Of a DNA stretch of 37,760 bases, positions 17,283 through 25,818 are shown one piece after another. A model generated the notes under the pieces. It had not been told where the DNA came from. It made no database searches and saw nothing but the letters and a program-made list of their open reading frames with translations. This stretch comes from Candidatus Poribacteria bacterium. Its GTDB lineage: Bacteria > Poribacteria > WGA-4E > WGA-3G. Made by a program: the position numbers and the translations under genes. The stretch spans positions 1 to 37,760 of the forward strand of contig JAGWBU010000049.1 of assembly GCA_021295735.1 (NCBI GenBank), in the 5' to 3' direction. The stretch's first letter is position 1. The number at the start of each line of letters is the position of its first letter.

Positions 17283-17626
17283 TGATAGACTGGGTATATT
17301 TTCGGAATAGCTGAAACTCATGCAAAAAAGTGCAAGAGGTTCTTGACACACATAACTTAGAAGCAAAAGACAGAACTGATGCTCGAAAAGAGAAGTTAGA
17401 AGCAGACGCAGTATGGGATTTAATAGAATCCGCTGAGCGGATAGTTGTTGCGAAAGGTAAAAGCATAGAAACCTTCGTGCCTGCTGAAGACGACCGTGAT
17501 TCAATCTTGAAAGCGGTTTTAGGACGGAGTGGCAGTTTGCGTGCCCCGACGGTTAAAACGGGCAATGTATTTTTTGTTGGGTACAACGATGCGCTCTATA
17601 CTGACGTGCCGTTCGCAAACGGATAA
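17279..17626 (+). CDS. ArsC/Spx-like selenoprotein with in-frame UGA (Sec12)
   Basis: Read through TGA at 17312-17314, the frame gives a 115-residue thioredoxin-fold protein starting MMIDWVYFRNS-U-NSCKKVQ, with a UxxC redox motif where relatives have CxxC. The C-terminal part (GRSGSLRAPTVKTGN, then FFVGYNDALY) matches the ArsC/Spx-type RAPT...VGY pattern. GGAGG lies 4-8 bases before the ATG pair at 17279/17282, ahead of the UGA. Starting instead at GTG 17330 would delete the first beta strand and the active site. ArsC-family selenoproteins are known in other bacteria. It overlaps the previous stop by 4 bases. A likely role is thiol/selenol redox chemistry; the substrate is unknown. Selenocysteine insertion machinery is not in the window. 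Confidence 0.82.
17330..17349 (+). promoter_or_regulatory. Candidate bacterial SECIS hairpin
   Basis: Starting 16 bases after the UGA, GTG-CAAGA-GGT-TCTTG-A-CAC can form an 8-bp stem with one bulged A and a GGU apical loop. The loop lies 24 bases after the UGA, inside the range usual for bacterial SECIS elements, and resembles the GGUC loop of E. coli fdhF. Confidence 0.6.
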
Positions 17627-17636
17627 CTAAAAATCG

Positions 17637-18401
17637 ATGGCTATTGAAAAGATACTGATTACAGGTGCCTCTGGATACCTCGCCCAATTTATCATTGAGC
17701 GATTGTATCCCAAATATCAACTGACGCTGACTGATATTGTTGAGCCGAAGCGCGATTTTGATGGGACAACATTTATCAAAGCAGATGTAACAAATGCCTC
17801 TGAGATTGAAGCGGCGTGTGCGGAGCAGGATGCTGTTGTTCACCTCGTTGCGCTGGTGCGGGAACGGCACGGTAAACCCTTGACCTTATTTGCTGATGTG
17901 ATGGTGAAGGGAACATGGAATGTTGCGGAGGCATGTGCTCGGAAGGGCGTACAAAAATTGGTAAACATTTCCAGTATTTCTGCTTGTTCTCCTGCTCCTG
18001 GAGCCAAATTGCCATATCAGGTTGACGATGCATTTCAGTTCGGCGCTGGTGACCTTTATTATGCACTGGCGAAACACCTCGGCGAACAGATCGGTTTGGC
18101 GTACCATCAGGCACACGGTTTGAAAGTAATTCATGTCCGTCCAGGTGTCATTGCAGGGGATGGGCTTAATCCAGGCCCTTCAGCACCTGAAGTCGTAACC
18201 GATCCTTGGTTCGTCTATGTTGATCCGAGGGATGTTGCGCAGTGTGTGGAACGTGCGATTGAAACAGAAAGCATAACTTATGGAGCGTATAACGCTGTCG
18301 CCGGGCGGGCAGATTCGCGTTTTGATTGGAAGCAGGCAAAAAAGGAATTGGGATATTCACCCGAACATAATTGGGATGAGATACCAGACAGTGATCAATA
18401 G
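17637..18401 (+). CDS. NAD(P)-dependent epimerase/dehydratase (extended SDR)
   Basis: A 254-residue SDR protein. The N-terminal dinucleotide loop is ILITGASGYLAQFI (TGxxGxxA variant), the acidic adenine-ribose residue follows in DIVEP, and the active site shows YYALAKHLGEQ (Tyr-x-x-x-Lys) with an upstream Ser-rich strand VNISSISA. It is shorter than typical sugar-nucleotide epimerases (about 310-340 residues), suggesting a compact family member acting on a sugar or sugar acid. It lies 10 bases after the selenoprotein gene, with little Shine-Dalgarno signal. The restriction-modification pair starts 8 bases downstream. Confidence 0.87.
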   Translation: MAIEKILITGASGYLAQFIIERLYPKYQLTLTDIVEPKRDFDGTTFIKADVTNASEIEAACAEQDAVVHLVALVRERHGKPLTLFADVMVKGTWNVAEACARKGVQKLVNISSISACSPAPGAKLPYQVDDAFQFGAGDLYYALAKHLGEQIGLAYHQAHGLKVIHVRPGVIAGDGLNPGPSAPEVVTDPWFVYVDPRDVAQCVERAIETESITYGAYNAVAGRADSRFDWKQAKKELGYSPEHNWDEIPDSDQ

Positions 18402-18409
18402 GGGTGCTT

Positions 18410-19840
18410 ATGACTTTTCAAGAAAACGAATTTGAATCGCAAGCTGCAGAGCTGCGTGACAAAATCACCACACTTGATGCTGAACTCACCGAAGATTTCA
18501 AATCGAAATTCTTAATAGTCCCTTTTTTGTCTCGAAAGATTGTAAGCTTTCAGGGAAACAAAGACAAACCTGCCTATAATTGGTACAAATACAAAGAAGC
18601 ATTTTCTGCAGGACTTGTTGAATACTTTTTGAGTAATTATGAAGGTGGCACACAAGGGAAGGTGCTTGATCCATTCGCAGGTATAGGCACGACCTTGTTT
18701 GCCGCAAGTGAACGAAGTATCCATGCTGATGGGATAGAATTACTACCTATTGGACAAGAAATTATCCAAACACGACTCTTATTGCAAAAGGGTTTGTCCT
18801 CCAGTGACACTGCTACGCTTGAACGTTGGATAGCCTTCCAGCCGTGGAAAGAATTCCCAGAAAGAGTACCGTTCAACATATTCCGAATTACAAAAGGAGC
18901 GTACTCCTCGGAAACATTAGATGCGATTGAACGTTATAGAGGTGCAATGCATCAAGAAAGCGAGAAAATTCAAGCAATTCTTCGTCTTGCATTGTTATGC
19001 GTTTTAGAATCAATCAGTTATACGCGAAAAGATGGGCAATATCTGCGCTGGGATGCGCGCTCCGGCAAAATACGACCAGGCACAAAGCCTTTCAATAAGG
19101 GTGAAATTCTTTCATTCGCGCCTGCAATCACTGCTAAACTAAAAGAAATTTTATCAGATGTAACTTCTTACGAAGTGCCTACAACCCTCTTTCCTATTCC
19201 ACAAACGTCAAGTGATATTCGGTTGTTTGAGGGCTCATGCCTTGAAATTCTACCTGCCTTAGAAACAGCATCGTATGATGCGATAATGACCTCGCCCCCC
19301 TATTGCAATCGCTACGATTATACTCGTACTTATGCTCTTGAATTGGCAATGTTGGGTTTAACACAAACAGAAGTTTCTAATTTACGTCAGGAAATGCTCA
19401 GTTGCACCGTAGAAAATAGAGAGAAAGATTTGTTAAAAATCTGCCCAAATTGGTCTCCGTTTATAGAAGCTGCCAATCATCAGAGATTGCTAAAGAGAAT
19501 AAATACTTATCTTGAAAACGAAAAAGCAGCGGGAATATTAAACAACAATAGCATTCCGAGAATGGTGCGCGGCTATTTTTCTGAAATGGCGTGTGTCATT
19601 GGAGAGTGTATCCGTGTGTTAAAACCGAATGCACGCCTTTTCATGGTGAATGACAACGTTCGCTACGCAGGTGTCGGCATTTCCGTAGATATGATTTTGT
19701 CGGATATAGCAAGAACGTTGGGGTTTGAGGTTGAAAAAATTCTCGTAGTACCAGGGAAAAAAGGAAATAGCAGCCAGCAAATGGGTACGTATGGTCGCAT
19801 TCCACTTCGAAAATGTGTGTATGTCTGGCGAAAGAGATAA
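18410..19840 (+). CDS. Type II DNA methyltransferase, probably N4-cytosine
   Basis: A 476-residue SAM-dependent DNA methyltransferase. Motif I is DPFAGIGTT at about residues 87-95 and motif IV is TSPPYCNRYDYTR at about 294-306; the S/T-S-P-P-Y form is typical of N4-cytosine methylases. About 200 residues between the motifs probably hold the target-recognition region. The ATG at 18410 with GGGG upstream is preferred over GTG 18404. It overlaps by one base (TAATG) the gene for an AvaI/BsoBI-like endonuclease, so it is the protecting partner, and the likely target is CYCGRG. Confidence 0.88.
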   Translation: MTFQENEFESQAAELRDKITTLDAELTEDFKSKFLIVPFLSRKIVSFQGNKDKPAYNWYKYKEAFSAGLVEYFLSNYEGGTQGKVLDPFAGIGTTLFAASERSIHADGIELLPIGQEIIQTRLLLQKGLSSSDTATLERWIAFQPWKEFPERVPFNIFRITKGAYSSETLDAIERYRGAMHQESEKIQAILRLALLCVLESISYTRKDGQYLRWDARSGKIRPGTKPFNKGEILSFAPAITAKLKEILSDVTSYEVPTTLFPIPQTSSDIRLFEGSCLEILPALETASYDAIMTSPPYCNRYDYTRTYALELAMLGLTQTEVSNLRQEMLSCTVENREKDLLKICPNWSPFIEAANHQRLLKRINTYLENEKAAGILNNNSIPRMVRGYFSEMACVIGECIRVLKPNARLFMVNDNVRYAGVGISVDMILSDIARTLGFEVEKILVVPGKKGNSSQQMGTYGRIPLRKCVYVWRKR

Positions 19841-20787
19841 TGTCATATATTCAACATTTATCTAATAATAGTGATCTCATAACTCCACCTGAAGAAATTC
19901 GCTCTGGTTTTGTCGCTCTTGCATTGGAAAGAAATCGACAGGCTACTCCGTTTGTTGAACAAGCACGGGCATTGAAAGTTTTTGCATTGCGGGCCGAAAC
20001 CCCTATTGATTTACTAAAAATTAATGAGATTCGACCCGCGTTACTGACAGCTGCAGGGTTTTCAGATAAGGCAGTTGGACATACAGATGAAGTCAACCAA
20101 ACAAGAGCAATAGAACAATTAATAGAGAATTTTTTAGAGCCTGCTGGCATAGAGTTTGTAGAGGAATTAGTTTATCGATTTCTGTTAACACGTGGAGATT
20201 CGTTAGGCGGCTCAATGCGAAACATTGCAGGGAAGTTAGCAGAAAGAAAACTAACCCGAGCAATTATTTCTGCCCTGACTCTGACTGAAACAGCTTATCA
20301 ATGGCTTAATACTGTTAGTAACACATGGATCGAGGGAAAAAGTGGTGGAGCGGATATAGAATTGAGTCTCAAAGCACTGAGTTGGAAAAGGAATGGTGAA
20401 ATGCGAACGCTGATTTACAACCGAACTATCCCATTAGTGAGTAAAAACATAGATATGTGTTTACTTCACTGTGCTTCGGACGAAATGAAGCCTGCGACTT
20501 ATAGAATTCCCGAAAAATTTATTGCTTTTGGCGAACTAAAAGGAGGAATTGACCCAGCAGGTGCTGACGAACATTGGAAAACTGCCCAAACAGCATTAAC
20601 TTGTATTAGAACAGCTTTTGCATCTGAAAACTTATCACCAGACCTCTTTTTTATTGGGGCTGTTATTGTTGACAGTATGGCACAGGAAATTTGGCGACAT
20701 CTTGAGGAAGGAATGCTGAAGAACGCAGCTAACTTAACAAACGCTGATCAAGTTGCATCGTTATCTAATTGGCTTGTTAGTTTGTAG
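19840..20787 (+). CDS. Type II restriction endonuclease, AvaI/BsoBI family
   Basis: A 315-residue endonuclease. The block GELKGGIDPAGADEHWKTA has the exact BsoBI active-site spacing: Glu232, Lys234 and His245 correspond to BsoBI E240, K242 and H253; a probable catalytic Asp205 lies in NIDMCLL. The segment GDSLGGSMRN is also characteristic. Length matches the AvaI/BsoBI enzymes (about 315-323). The family cuts C^YCGRG as a dimer that encircles DNA. The start ATG at 19840 overlaps the methylase stop; a longer frame from 19813 lies inside the methylase. No controller (C) protein is present. The assignment of specificity is from homology only. Confidence 0.9.
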   Translation: MSYIQHLSNNSDLITPPEEIRSGFVALALERNRQATPFVEQARALKVFALRAETPIDLLKINEIRPALLTAAGFSDKAVGHTDEVNQTRAIEQLIENFLEPAGIEFVEELVYRFLLTRGDSLGGSMRNIAGKLAERKLTRAIISALTLTETAYQWLNTVSNTWIEGKSGGADIELSLKALSWKRNGEMRTLIYNRTIPLVSKNIDMCLLHCASDEMKPATYRIPEKFIAFGELKGGIDPAGADEHWKTAQTALTCIRTAFASENLSPDLFFIGAVIVDSMAQEIWRHLEEGMLKNAANLTNADQVASLSNWLVSL

Positions 20788-20825
20788 ATTCAGAAAACAC
20801 AATTCAGTCATTAGAAGATGCGGAA

Positions 20826-21182
20826 TTATTCTATGGATTCATCTTGACTATCGGATGATTCCTGTTCCAATTGCGCAAGACGTTGATCTAATGCTTGCTG
20901 CTGCCTTCCCAATCGCACTAAGTAGAGCATAAAGACCAGCCAAATAACGAGATAGGCGGAGACAAGGTATTTGAGGCGCTTGCGTTGCTTCGTTTCCAAC
21001 TCTCCTATAGAAAGAGTGACTGCTGCTCTGACAGTATCTTCATCTCCCACAGTAACTTGAGATTCTGATATTGCTTCTTTGGTAGCTGCGTCAATCTTTT
21101 TCTGATCCAAAGTTGGGACCTGAATCGCCAAGAACACCAAACCGACAACGATTAGAAAACTAACTATAATTACGATTCGCAT
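20826..21182 (-). CDS. CcmD-like membrane protein
   Basis: A 118-residue protein with an N-terminal hydrophobic segment (residues about 3-22), a soluble middle rich in acidic residues, and a second membrane helix (KYLVSAYLVIWLVFMLYLVRLGR) followed by a coiled-coil-like Gln/Leu tail. The second helix and tail resemble CcmD, the small protein that assists CcmC/CcmE in cytochrome c haem delivery. CcmD is usually about 50-70 residues, so this is an extended form. The ATG at 21182 overlaps the ccmC stop by one base, supporting the pairing. Confidence 0.6.
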   Translation of the reverse strand: MRIVIIVSFLIVVGLVFLAIQVPTLDQKKIDAATKEAISESQVTVGDEDTVRAAVTLSIGELETKQRKRLKYLVSAYLVIWLVFMLYLVRLGRQQQALDQRLAQLEQESSDSQDESIE

Positions 21183-21856
21183 CAAGATGTCTCCTCTATA
21201 TGTTTCCGGCGAATCACCTCATACCGTGACTCCGTCTTTTTGATCTGATACTGCAAAATTAATAGTAGTGAAAAAAGTCCGATGAATACGAGTAACACCA
21301 CAAGCCATGTATGTAGTATGGTTGGAACTACATCGATTTTTGCCCCACGCTCTGGATGATGTTTTGATTCCCAGAATTTTGTGGCAAAATGGACAATAGG
21401 CACATCGAAAAAGGCTATAATTCCAAGCACCGCCGAATAGAGTTTTTGTTTGTCTTCAGCTAAAGCAGAACGAAGAATGAAATACCCGACATACATTAGC
21501 CAGAGAACAAGTGTACTCGTGAGTCTTGCTTCCCAATTCCACCAAGTATTCCAAGCATATTTCGCCCAAATCGGTCCAGAAAGAAGCACAATAGTGCAAA
21601 AAACAAGACCTATTTCAGCTGCTGATACTGCCAATAAGTCATCGTTCGATTTGCGTTTAATTAGATACTTTATGCTAAATATGAAGTTCACACCAAATGC
21701 CAGATAAACAGTCATTGCAGCTGAAACGTGTAAGTAGAAAATCTTCTGCACTTCTAACATTGACTTTTCCACCGCTGCATATCCGAAAATAAGATAGAGG
21801 GCAATGAATAGTAAAATTGCAGTGGCAACCGTCAGAATTTTTACTGATTTTCCCAT
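21182..21856 (-). CDS. ccmC: Haem exporter/handling protein CcmC
   Basis: A 224-residue protein with six membrane helices. The tryptophan-rich haem-handling motif appears as WNTWWNWEARLTS in the periplasmic loop, with Glu where WWxWD usually has Asp. A conserved His lies in IFYLHVSAAMTVYL. In System I cytochrome c maturation CcmC binds haem and loads it onto CcmE. The ATG at 21856 overlaps the end of map by 16 bases, with GGGAG upstream. ccmA, ccmB, ccmE and ccmF are not here, so the remaining genes must lie elsewhere. Confidence 0.88.
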   Translation of the reverse strand: MGKSVKILTVATAILLFIALYLIFGYAAVEKSMLEVQKIFYLHVSAAMTVYLAFGVNFIFSIKYLIKRKSNDDLLAVSAAEIGLVFCTIVLLSGPIWAKYAWNTWWNWEARLTSTLVLWLMYVGYFILRSALAEDKQKLYSAVLGIIAFFDVPIVHFATKFWESKHHPERGAKIDVVPTILHTWLVVLLVFIGLFSLLLILQYQIKKTESRYEVIRRKHIEETS

Positions 21857-22629
21857 ATTGGACTCCCCGTTAGAATTTCAGGTCCATCTGAAAGAACAGC
21901 CACCGTATGCTCAAAGAGGGCAGACAAACTTCCATCTGACGTAACAATACTCCACCCATCTTCCAAGGCATCCACACCAGGGTGTCCTGCGTTGACCATT
22001 GCTTCAATGGCAAGCACCATCCCTGGTCGTAAACGGACACCACGACCCGGTTTGCCAGTAGTGGGGATTTGTGGTTCTTCATGCAGGTTTCGACCAATAC
22101 CGTGTCCAGAAAAATTCTGAATGACGGAGAATCCTGCCTTTTCAGCAACATTTTGGAGTTGAAAAGAGACATCGCCTATACGGTTCCCCAGTTTTGCTTC
22201 TGATATTGCAGCGTACAGCGAGGCTTTCGTCGCATCCAGTAAGCTTTGTGCTTCGGTAGATATTTTTCCTACTGGAAACGTGAAGGCGTTATCGCCATGA
22301 AAACCATCAATACTCACAGCGGTGTCTACACCGATAATATCACCCTCTATGAGTTCTTCTGATTTATCTGGGATACCGTGAATGACTTTGTTATTAACAG
22401 AGACACAGATTGTGGCGGGATAAGGACTGTGTTCCGGAATTACATAGTTCAAAAATGATGAGGTGGCATTTAGATTAGCAATCGCTTTGCGGGATACCAT
22501 TTCCAATTCGTAAGTTGTTACGCCTGGCTCAATGGCATCTGCAATCGCTTGCAATACCTTTGCTGCGGCTTGTCCACTCCGTTTCATTTTCTCAATTTCT
22601 ATTCTGTTCTTAATTCTAATTTTTTGCAT
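21841..22629 (-). CDS. map: Methionine aminopeptidase type I
   Basis: A 262-residue metalloprotease that removes the N-terminal Met from nascent proteins. The five metal ligands are visible as Asp102 and Asp113 (VDTAVSIDGFHGDNAFTF), His176 (SGHGIGRNLHEEP), Glu209 (VLAIEAMVN) and Glu240 (LFEHTVAV); His84 (VIHGIP) is the substrate-binding residue. Length fits type Ia without an N-terminal extension. It lies between miaB and ccmC on the minus strand and overlaps ccmC, so it is probably in one transcript. Confidence 0.95.
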   Translation of the reverse strand: MQKIRIKNRIEIEKMKRSGQAAAKVLQAIADAIEPGVTTYELEMVSRKAIANLNATSSFLNYVIPEHSPYPATICVSVNNKVIHGIPDKSEELIEGDIIGVDTAVSIDGFHGDNAFTFPVGKISTEAQSLLDATKASLYAAISEAKLGNRIGDVSFQLQNVAEKAGFSVIQNFSGHGIGRNLHEEPQIPTTGKPGRGVRLRPGMVLAIEAMVNAGHPGVDALEDGWSIVTSDGSLSALFEHTVAVLSDGPEILTGSPIWENQ

Positions 22630-22723
22630 ATTTACAAGAGATTGGTTTTCGGGAAAACAAATGTATGACTTATAAACCTGATAATGCTTTGCAGAAAACC
22701 AATGTTATTAAGTGAAAACTTTG

Positions 22724-24124
22724 TTATCCAGCAATTTCGCCTATCAACGTATGAGCAGTAGTAGATTGGATTTCCACATTCACAATTTCACCGACCTGAG
22801 CATTTTCTTTTGGAAAAACTGCCGTTTTGAATGTGTCTGTCTTACCGTGATACTGCTGAGTATCGCGTCGACTATCTCCCTCAACTAAAACAGAAGCAAT
22901 TGTTCCGACCGCTGTTTGATTGATGTCGGCAGAAATTTCCTCTTGCAACTCAATTATTTCATTGAGTCGCCTTGCCTTTTCAGACTCAGGAACGTCATCC
23001 TTCAACGACTTATTTGCTAAAGTCCCCTCTCTATCAGAATACTTAAACATAAACGCTGAATCGAATCGGATATCTGCCATTAGTTGATAGGTTTGCATAA
23101 AATCTTCTTCGGTTTCGCCACAAAAACCGACAATAATATCCGTTGAAAGCGCAATTTGAGGGATACGGTCCCTGAGTTTTGAAACCAGTTCACGATATTC
23201 TTCTGCTGTATAAGTGCGCCGCATCCGTTCTAATACATGTGTTGACCCAGATTGCAACGGAAGATGAAGTTGTTTACATACCTGCGGGCAATTTTCTATC
23301 GCATCAATCATGCTATCGGTTGCATCTGCAGGGTGAGGTGAGGTGAATCGCACCCGTTCAACACCATCAACTTCAGCAATAGACCACAAGAGTTCTCCAA
23401 AATCATGCTCACCATCGTGATAAGAGTTGACTGTCTGCCCCAAGAGAACGATTTCTTTAAAACCTTCATCAACAAGTCTTTTGACATCATCTGTAAGGGA
23501 TTTCAGTGGTATACTCCGTTCTCTACCCCGGACAAACGGGACAATACAGAAGGTACACATTTTATCGCATCCACGCTGAATAGTGAGCCATGCCCGAATT
23601 CCTTCTTTACGAATAGGTGCAATATCTGCGTAGTCCTCACTTTTATCCAACTGTAAACCGAGAAAAGGATCGCCGCTTGCTACAGCATTGAGCGCCATCG
23701 GTAAATTCCGATAGGCATCGGGCCCCATAACAAGATCAACATACGGGGCTGCTTTCAAAAGTTTGTCGCGTAGGTGTTGTGCCATACATCCACAAACCCC
23801 GATAATCAGATTTCCTTCTCGCCGCTTCCGATGATTCAAATGTTCAAGCCGATTGATAACTTTAGTTTCAGCGTTCTCCCGTATGGCACAAGTATTGAGT
23901 AAAATCACATCCGCATCATCAATGTGGGAAACAGTCCGATGTCCTGATTGCGTCAAGATGCCTGCCATCAGTTCGCTATCACTGACGTTCATCTGACATC
24001 CATAGGTTTCAATATAGATATTACGCGCAGATTGTCCATCGACATCAGTGGGACGAACACTCATTTCAGATTGAAGTAATGGGGGTTGGGAATTATAGAT
24101 TGGGAGAGAGGATTTATCTTTCAT
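22724..24124 (-). CDS. miaB: tRNA-2-methylthio-N6-isopentenyladenosine synthase
   Basis: A 466-residue radical-SAM methylthiotransferase that adds the 2-methylthio group to i6A37 of tRNAs reading UNN codons. The N-terminal UPF0004 domain has cluster cysteines Cys43 (ETYGCQMNVSDSE), Cys79 (LNTCAIRE) and Cys113 (GVCGCMAQ). The radical-SAM CxxxCxxC is Cys186, Cys190 and Cys193 (RGCDKMCTFC). A C-terminal TRAM domain follows. The N terminus is about 30 residues longer than usual; Met21 could be an alternative start. It lies between the DUF6807 gene and map on the same strand. Confidence 0.95.
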   Translation of the reverse strand: MKDKSSLPIYNSQPPLLQSEMSVRPTDVDGQSARNIYIETYGCQMNVSDSELMAGILTQSGHRTVSHIDDADVILLNTCAIRENAETKVINRLEHLNHRKRREGNLIIGVCGCMAQHLRDKLLKAAPYVDLVMGPDAYRNLPMALNAVASGDPFLGLQLDKSEDYADIAPIRKEGIRAWLTIQRGCDKMCTFCIVPFVRGRERSIPLKSLTDDVKRLVDEGFKEIVLLGQTVNSYHDGEHDFGELLWSIAEVDGVERVRFTSPHPADATDSMIDAIENCPQVCKQLHLPLQSGSTHVLERMRRTYTAEEYRELVSKLRDRIPQIALSTDIIVGFCGETEEDFMQTYQLMADIRFDSAFMFKYSDREGTLANKSLKDDVPESEKARRLNEIIELQEEISADINQTAVGTIASVLVEGDSRRDTQQYHGKTDTFKTAVFPKENAQVGEIVNVEIQSTTAHTLIGEIAG

Positions 24125-24162
24125 GAATCTTCAGCGTATCGGCAGGTTAGTTTTCATAAAAC

Positions 24163-24969
24163 CTAACCGTTTTTACAATTAATATATTTTTCGTAATAAT
24201 TCCACACGTCAAAGGTAAACAGGTCTCCGAGATAGATGAGTAAGCGATAGTTTAATTCTCGATTTTCGTTAACATTTAAAGTAAAGGGTGTTGTGTTAGC
24301 GAATAAAAATCCTTTGTATGCATCCTCAGCAAGAAAGATTGTTTGTCCGTTTGCAGGGTGTGGCAGGATTGCCACGCCAATAGCAGCATTGCTATTAATA
24401 CCACACAACGTTGCCCACTCTGATTCCTGTTCGTTTACTTCAGATTCGCCAATTTTTCCACTTGCGTTTGCTGCTTTTCTATGCTCCATTTCAATAGCAT
24501 AGTAACCTAACCCAATTTCACCTTCAAACGTTATAAGGTTAGAAGATGCGTGTAAAACGACTGACAAGTCAAGTATCCGAACTTCATCTTGGAGTGGATA
24601 GATTGTAACTTTACATGTTTCTGTCAACACAGTGTTAGAAACTTTCCAAGTTGTTTTGCAAACAAAATTGGCAGATTCTTCAGTTGCGGAAGATTTAAAC
24701 TTTTCCCGATTAAATGTTGGATGACTCGGCCGAAATTCAATAGGCTTTCCACTATCATCGTTCACTGTGCCAAGTGTGAAACAGATACCCGGTGGATGTC
24801 GTTGTTCAGTTTCCGTCATTCCCTCCGTTACTACCTCTCCATTCGGGGCATAGATCGGATGAAAATGTGGATGTGATACCGCCTCTCCATAGGAGAAGGT
24901 GAGTACTGGCTCTCCCTCTTCTGTTATGGATACCTCTTTTCCGGACATTTCTTCCAACATAAATTTCAT
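24163..24969 (-). CDS. DUF6807 (PmoA-like) family protein
   Basis: A 268-residue soluble beta-rich protein. The opening region HPHFHPIYAPNGEVVTEGM and the His-Pro pair in EQRHPPGICFTLG match the pattern of DUF6807 proteins (often labelled methane oxygenase PmoA, without evidence of that activity), where the usual H-P-H-H-R-G block is altered here to RHPPG. The family is common near sugar-oxidoreductase genes in planctomycete- and poribacteria-like genomes. The function is unknown. It begins right behind a strong promoter (24977-25005) and may be translated from a leaderless mRNA. Confidence 0.68.
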   Translation of the reverse strand: MKFMLEEMSGKEVSITEEGEPVLTFSYGEAVSHPHFHPIYAPNGEVVTEGMTETEQRHPPGICFTLGTVNDDSGKPIEFRPSHPTFNREKFKSSATEESANFVCKTTWKVSNTVLTETCKVTIYPLQDEVRILDLSVVLHASSNLITFEGEIGLGYYAIEMEHRKAANASGKIGESEVNEQESEWATLCGINSNAAIGVAILPHPANGQTIFLAEDAYKGFLFANTTPFTLNVNENRELNYRLLIYLGDLFTFDVWNYYEKYINCKNG

Positions 24970-24976
24970 GTGCTAA

Positions 24977-25005
24977 ATTATACCATGCATGCCCTATAAA
25001 TGCAA
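24977..25005 (-). promoter_or_regulatory. Sigma-70-like promoter, probably leaderless
   Basis: On the minus strand TTGCAT (25005-25000), 17-base spacer, TATAAT (24982-24977) preceded by TGG (extended -10). The expected transcription start near 24970 abuts the ATG at 24969, leaving no room for a ribosome site. It probably drives DUF6807-miaB-map-ccmC-ccmD. Confidence 0.7.
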
Positions 25006-25022
25006 ACGTAATTCAGATTGGT

Positions 25023-25052
25023 TTGTTTTCTGTTGCCATAATAAGGTATACT
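25023..25052 (+). promoter_or_regulatory. Weak sigma-70-like promoter
   Basis: TTGTTT (25023-25028), 18-base spacer, TATACT (25047-25052), about 60 bases before the glutamine-amidotransferase-like gene at 25114. It is divergent from the DUF6807 promoter. Confidence 0.4.
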
Positions 25053-25113
25053 TTAAAACCAAATTTTTGATTTCGAGATCGTTCAAAAAACTATTATACG
25101 AAGGGAATAAGAC

Positions 25114-25812
25114 ATGACACCTATTATTGGTATTCCTGCGGTAGATTCTGCAGCAAAGTATAAGTTTGAGAACTATAAAAACGCAATTGAGCAGCACGGA
25201 GGAGTCGTTCGCTTTTTGGTCCGAGGCGAACAATCTATTGAAGAATTTGTCGCAGGTATTGATGGGCTTTTACTACCGGGGGGTGGTGACCTTGATCCAA
25301 AAAATTTCAATCAAGAATGGCATCCTACACTAAAGTATGTTAACGAGGATCGCGATGAATTAGAGTTGTCAATATTCAAACAGGCGATTGAAAAGGATAC
25401 TCCTACTATAGGGATTTGTTTTGGTATCCAGATCATGAATGTTGCAATGGGCGGGGACATATATCAAGATATAGAGTCTGAATACCCGCAGCAAGCACTC
25501 ACGCATCCTAAGGTAGGTGGTGAGGATTCCCTGCATGAAATTGAGATTGAACCCGGCAGTCTGTTAAGCAAACTTGTAGGCAAAAGTAAAGACTTCGTCA
25601 ATTCAGCGCACCATCAAGCAGTAGACGAAATTGGCGAAGGGTTTGTTGTAACAGCTCGTTCAAAAGATGGTATCGTTGAGGCTATTGAAAATCCATCAAA
25701 GCGATTTGTGATAGGTGTGCAATACCATCCAGAACGAATGCTTGAAACCAGCGAATTCCGTGAACACAGACGCAAACTATTTGAGGCATTTATTAAGGCT
25801 GCGGCTGAATAA
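25114..25812 (+). CDS. Gamma-glutamyl-gamma-aminobutyrate hydrolase family protein (peptidase C26)
   Basis: A 232-residue class I glutamine-amidotransferase-like hydrolase. The nucleophile Cys102 lies in GICFGIQIMNVAMGG (most relatives have GICRG), and the His/Glu of the triad are His205 and Glu207 in VQYHPERM. The oxyanion region is LLLPGGGDLDP. The family cleaves gamma-glutamyl bonds, as PuuD does in putrescine breakdown; no other Puu gene is here, so the substrate is open. AAGGGA precedes the ATG. It converges with the PorV-like gene with a 6-base gap. Confidence 0.88.
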   Translation: MTPIIGIPAVDSAAKYKFENYKNAIEQHGGVVRFLVRGEQSIEEFVAGIDGLLLPGGGDLDPKNFNQEWHPTLKYVNEDRDELELSIFKQAIEKDTPTIGICFGIQIMNVAMGGDIYQDIESEYPQQALTHPKVGGEDSLHEIEIEPGSLLSKLVGKSKDFVNSAHHQAVDEIGEGFVVTARSKDGIVEAIENPSKRFVIGVQYHPERMLETSEFREHRRKLFEAFIKAAAE

Positions 25813-25818
25813 TACTGC

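Noticed and set aside
17330-17626. ArsC-like gene starting at GTG 17330
   Set aside because: It has no ribosome site, lacks the first beta strand and the redox motif, and the same frame continues upstream through one TGA to a good ATG with GGAGG.
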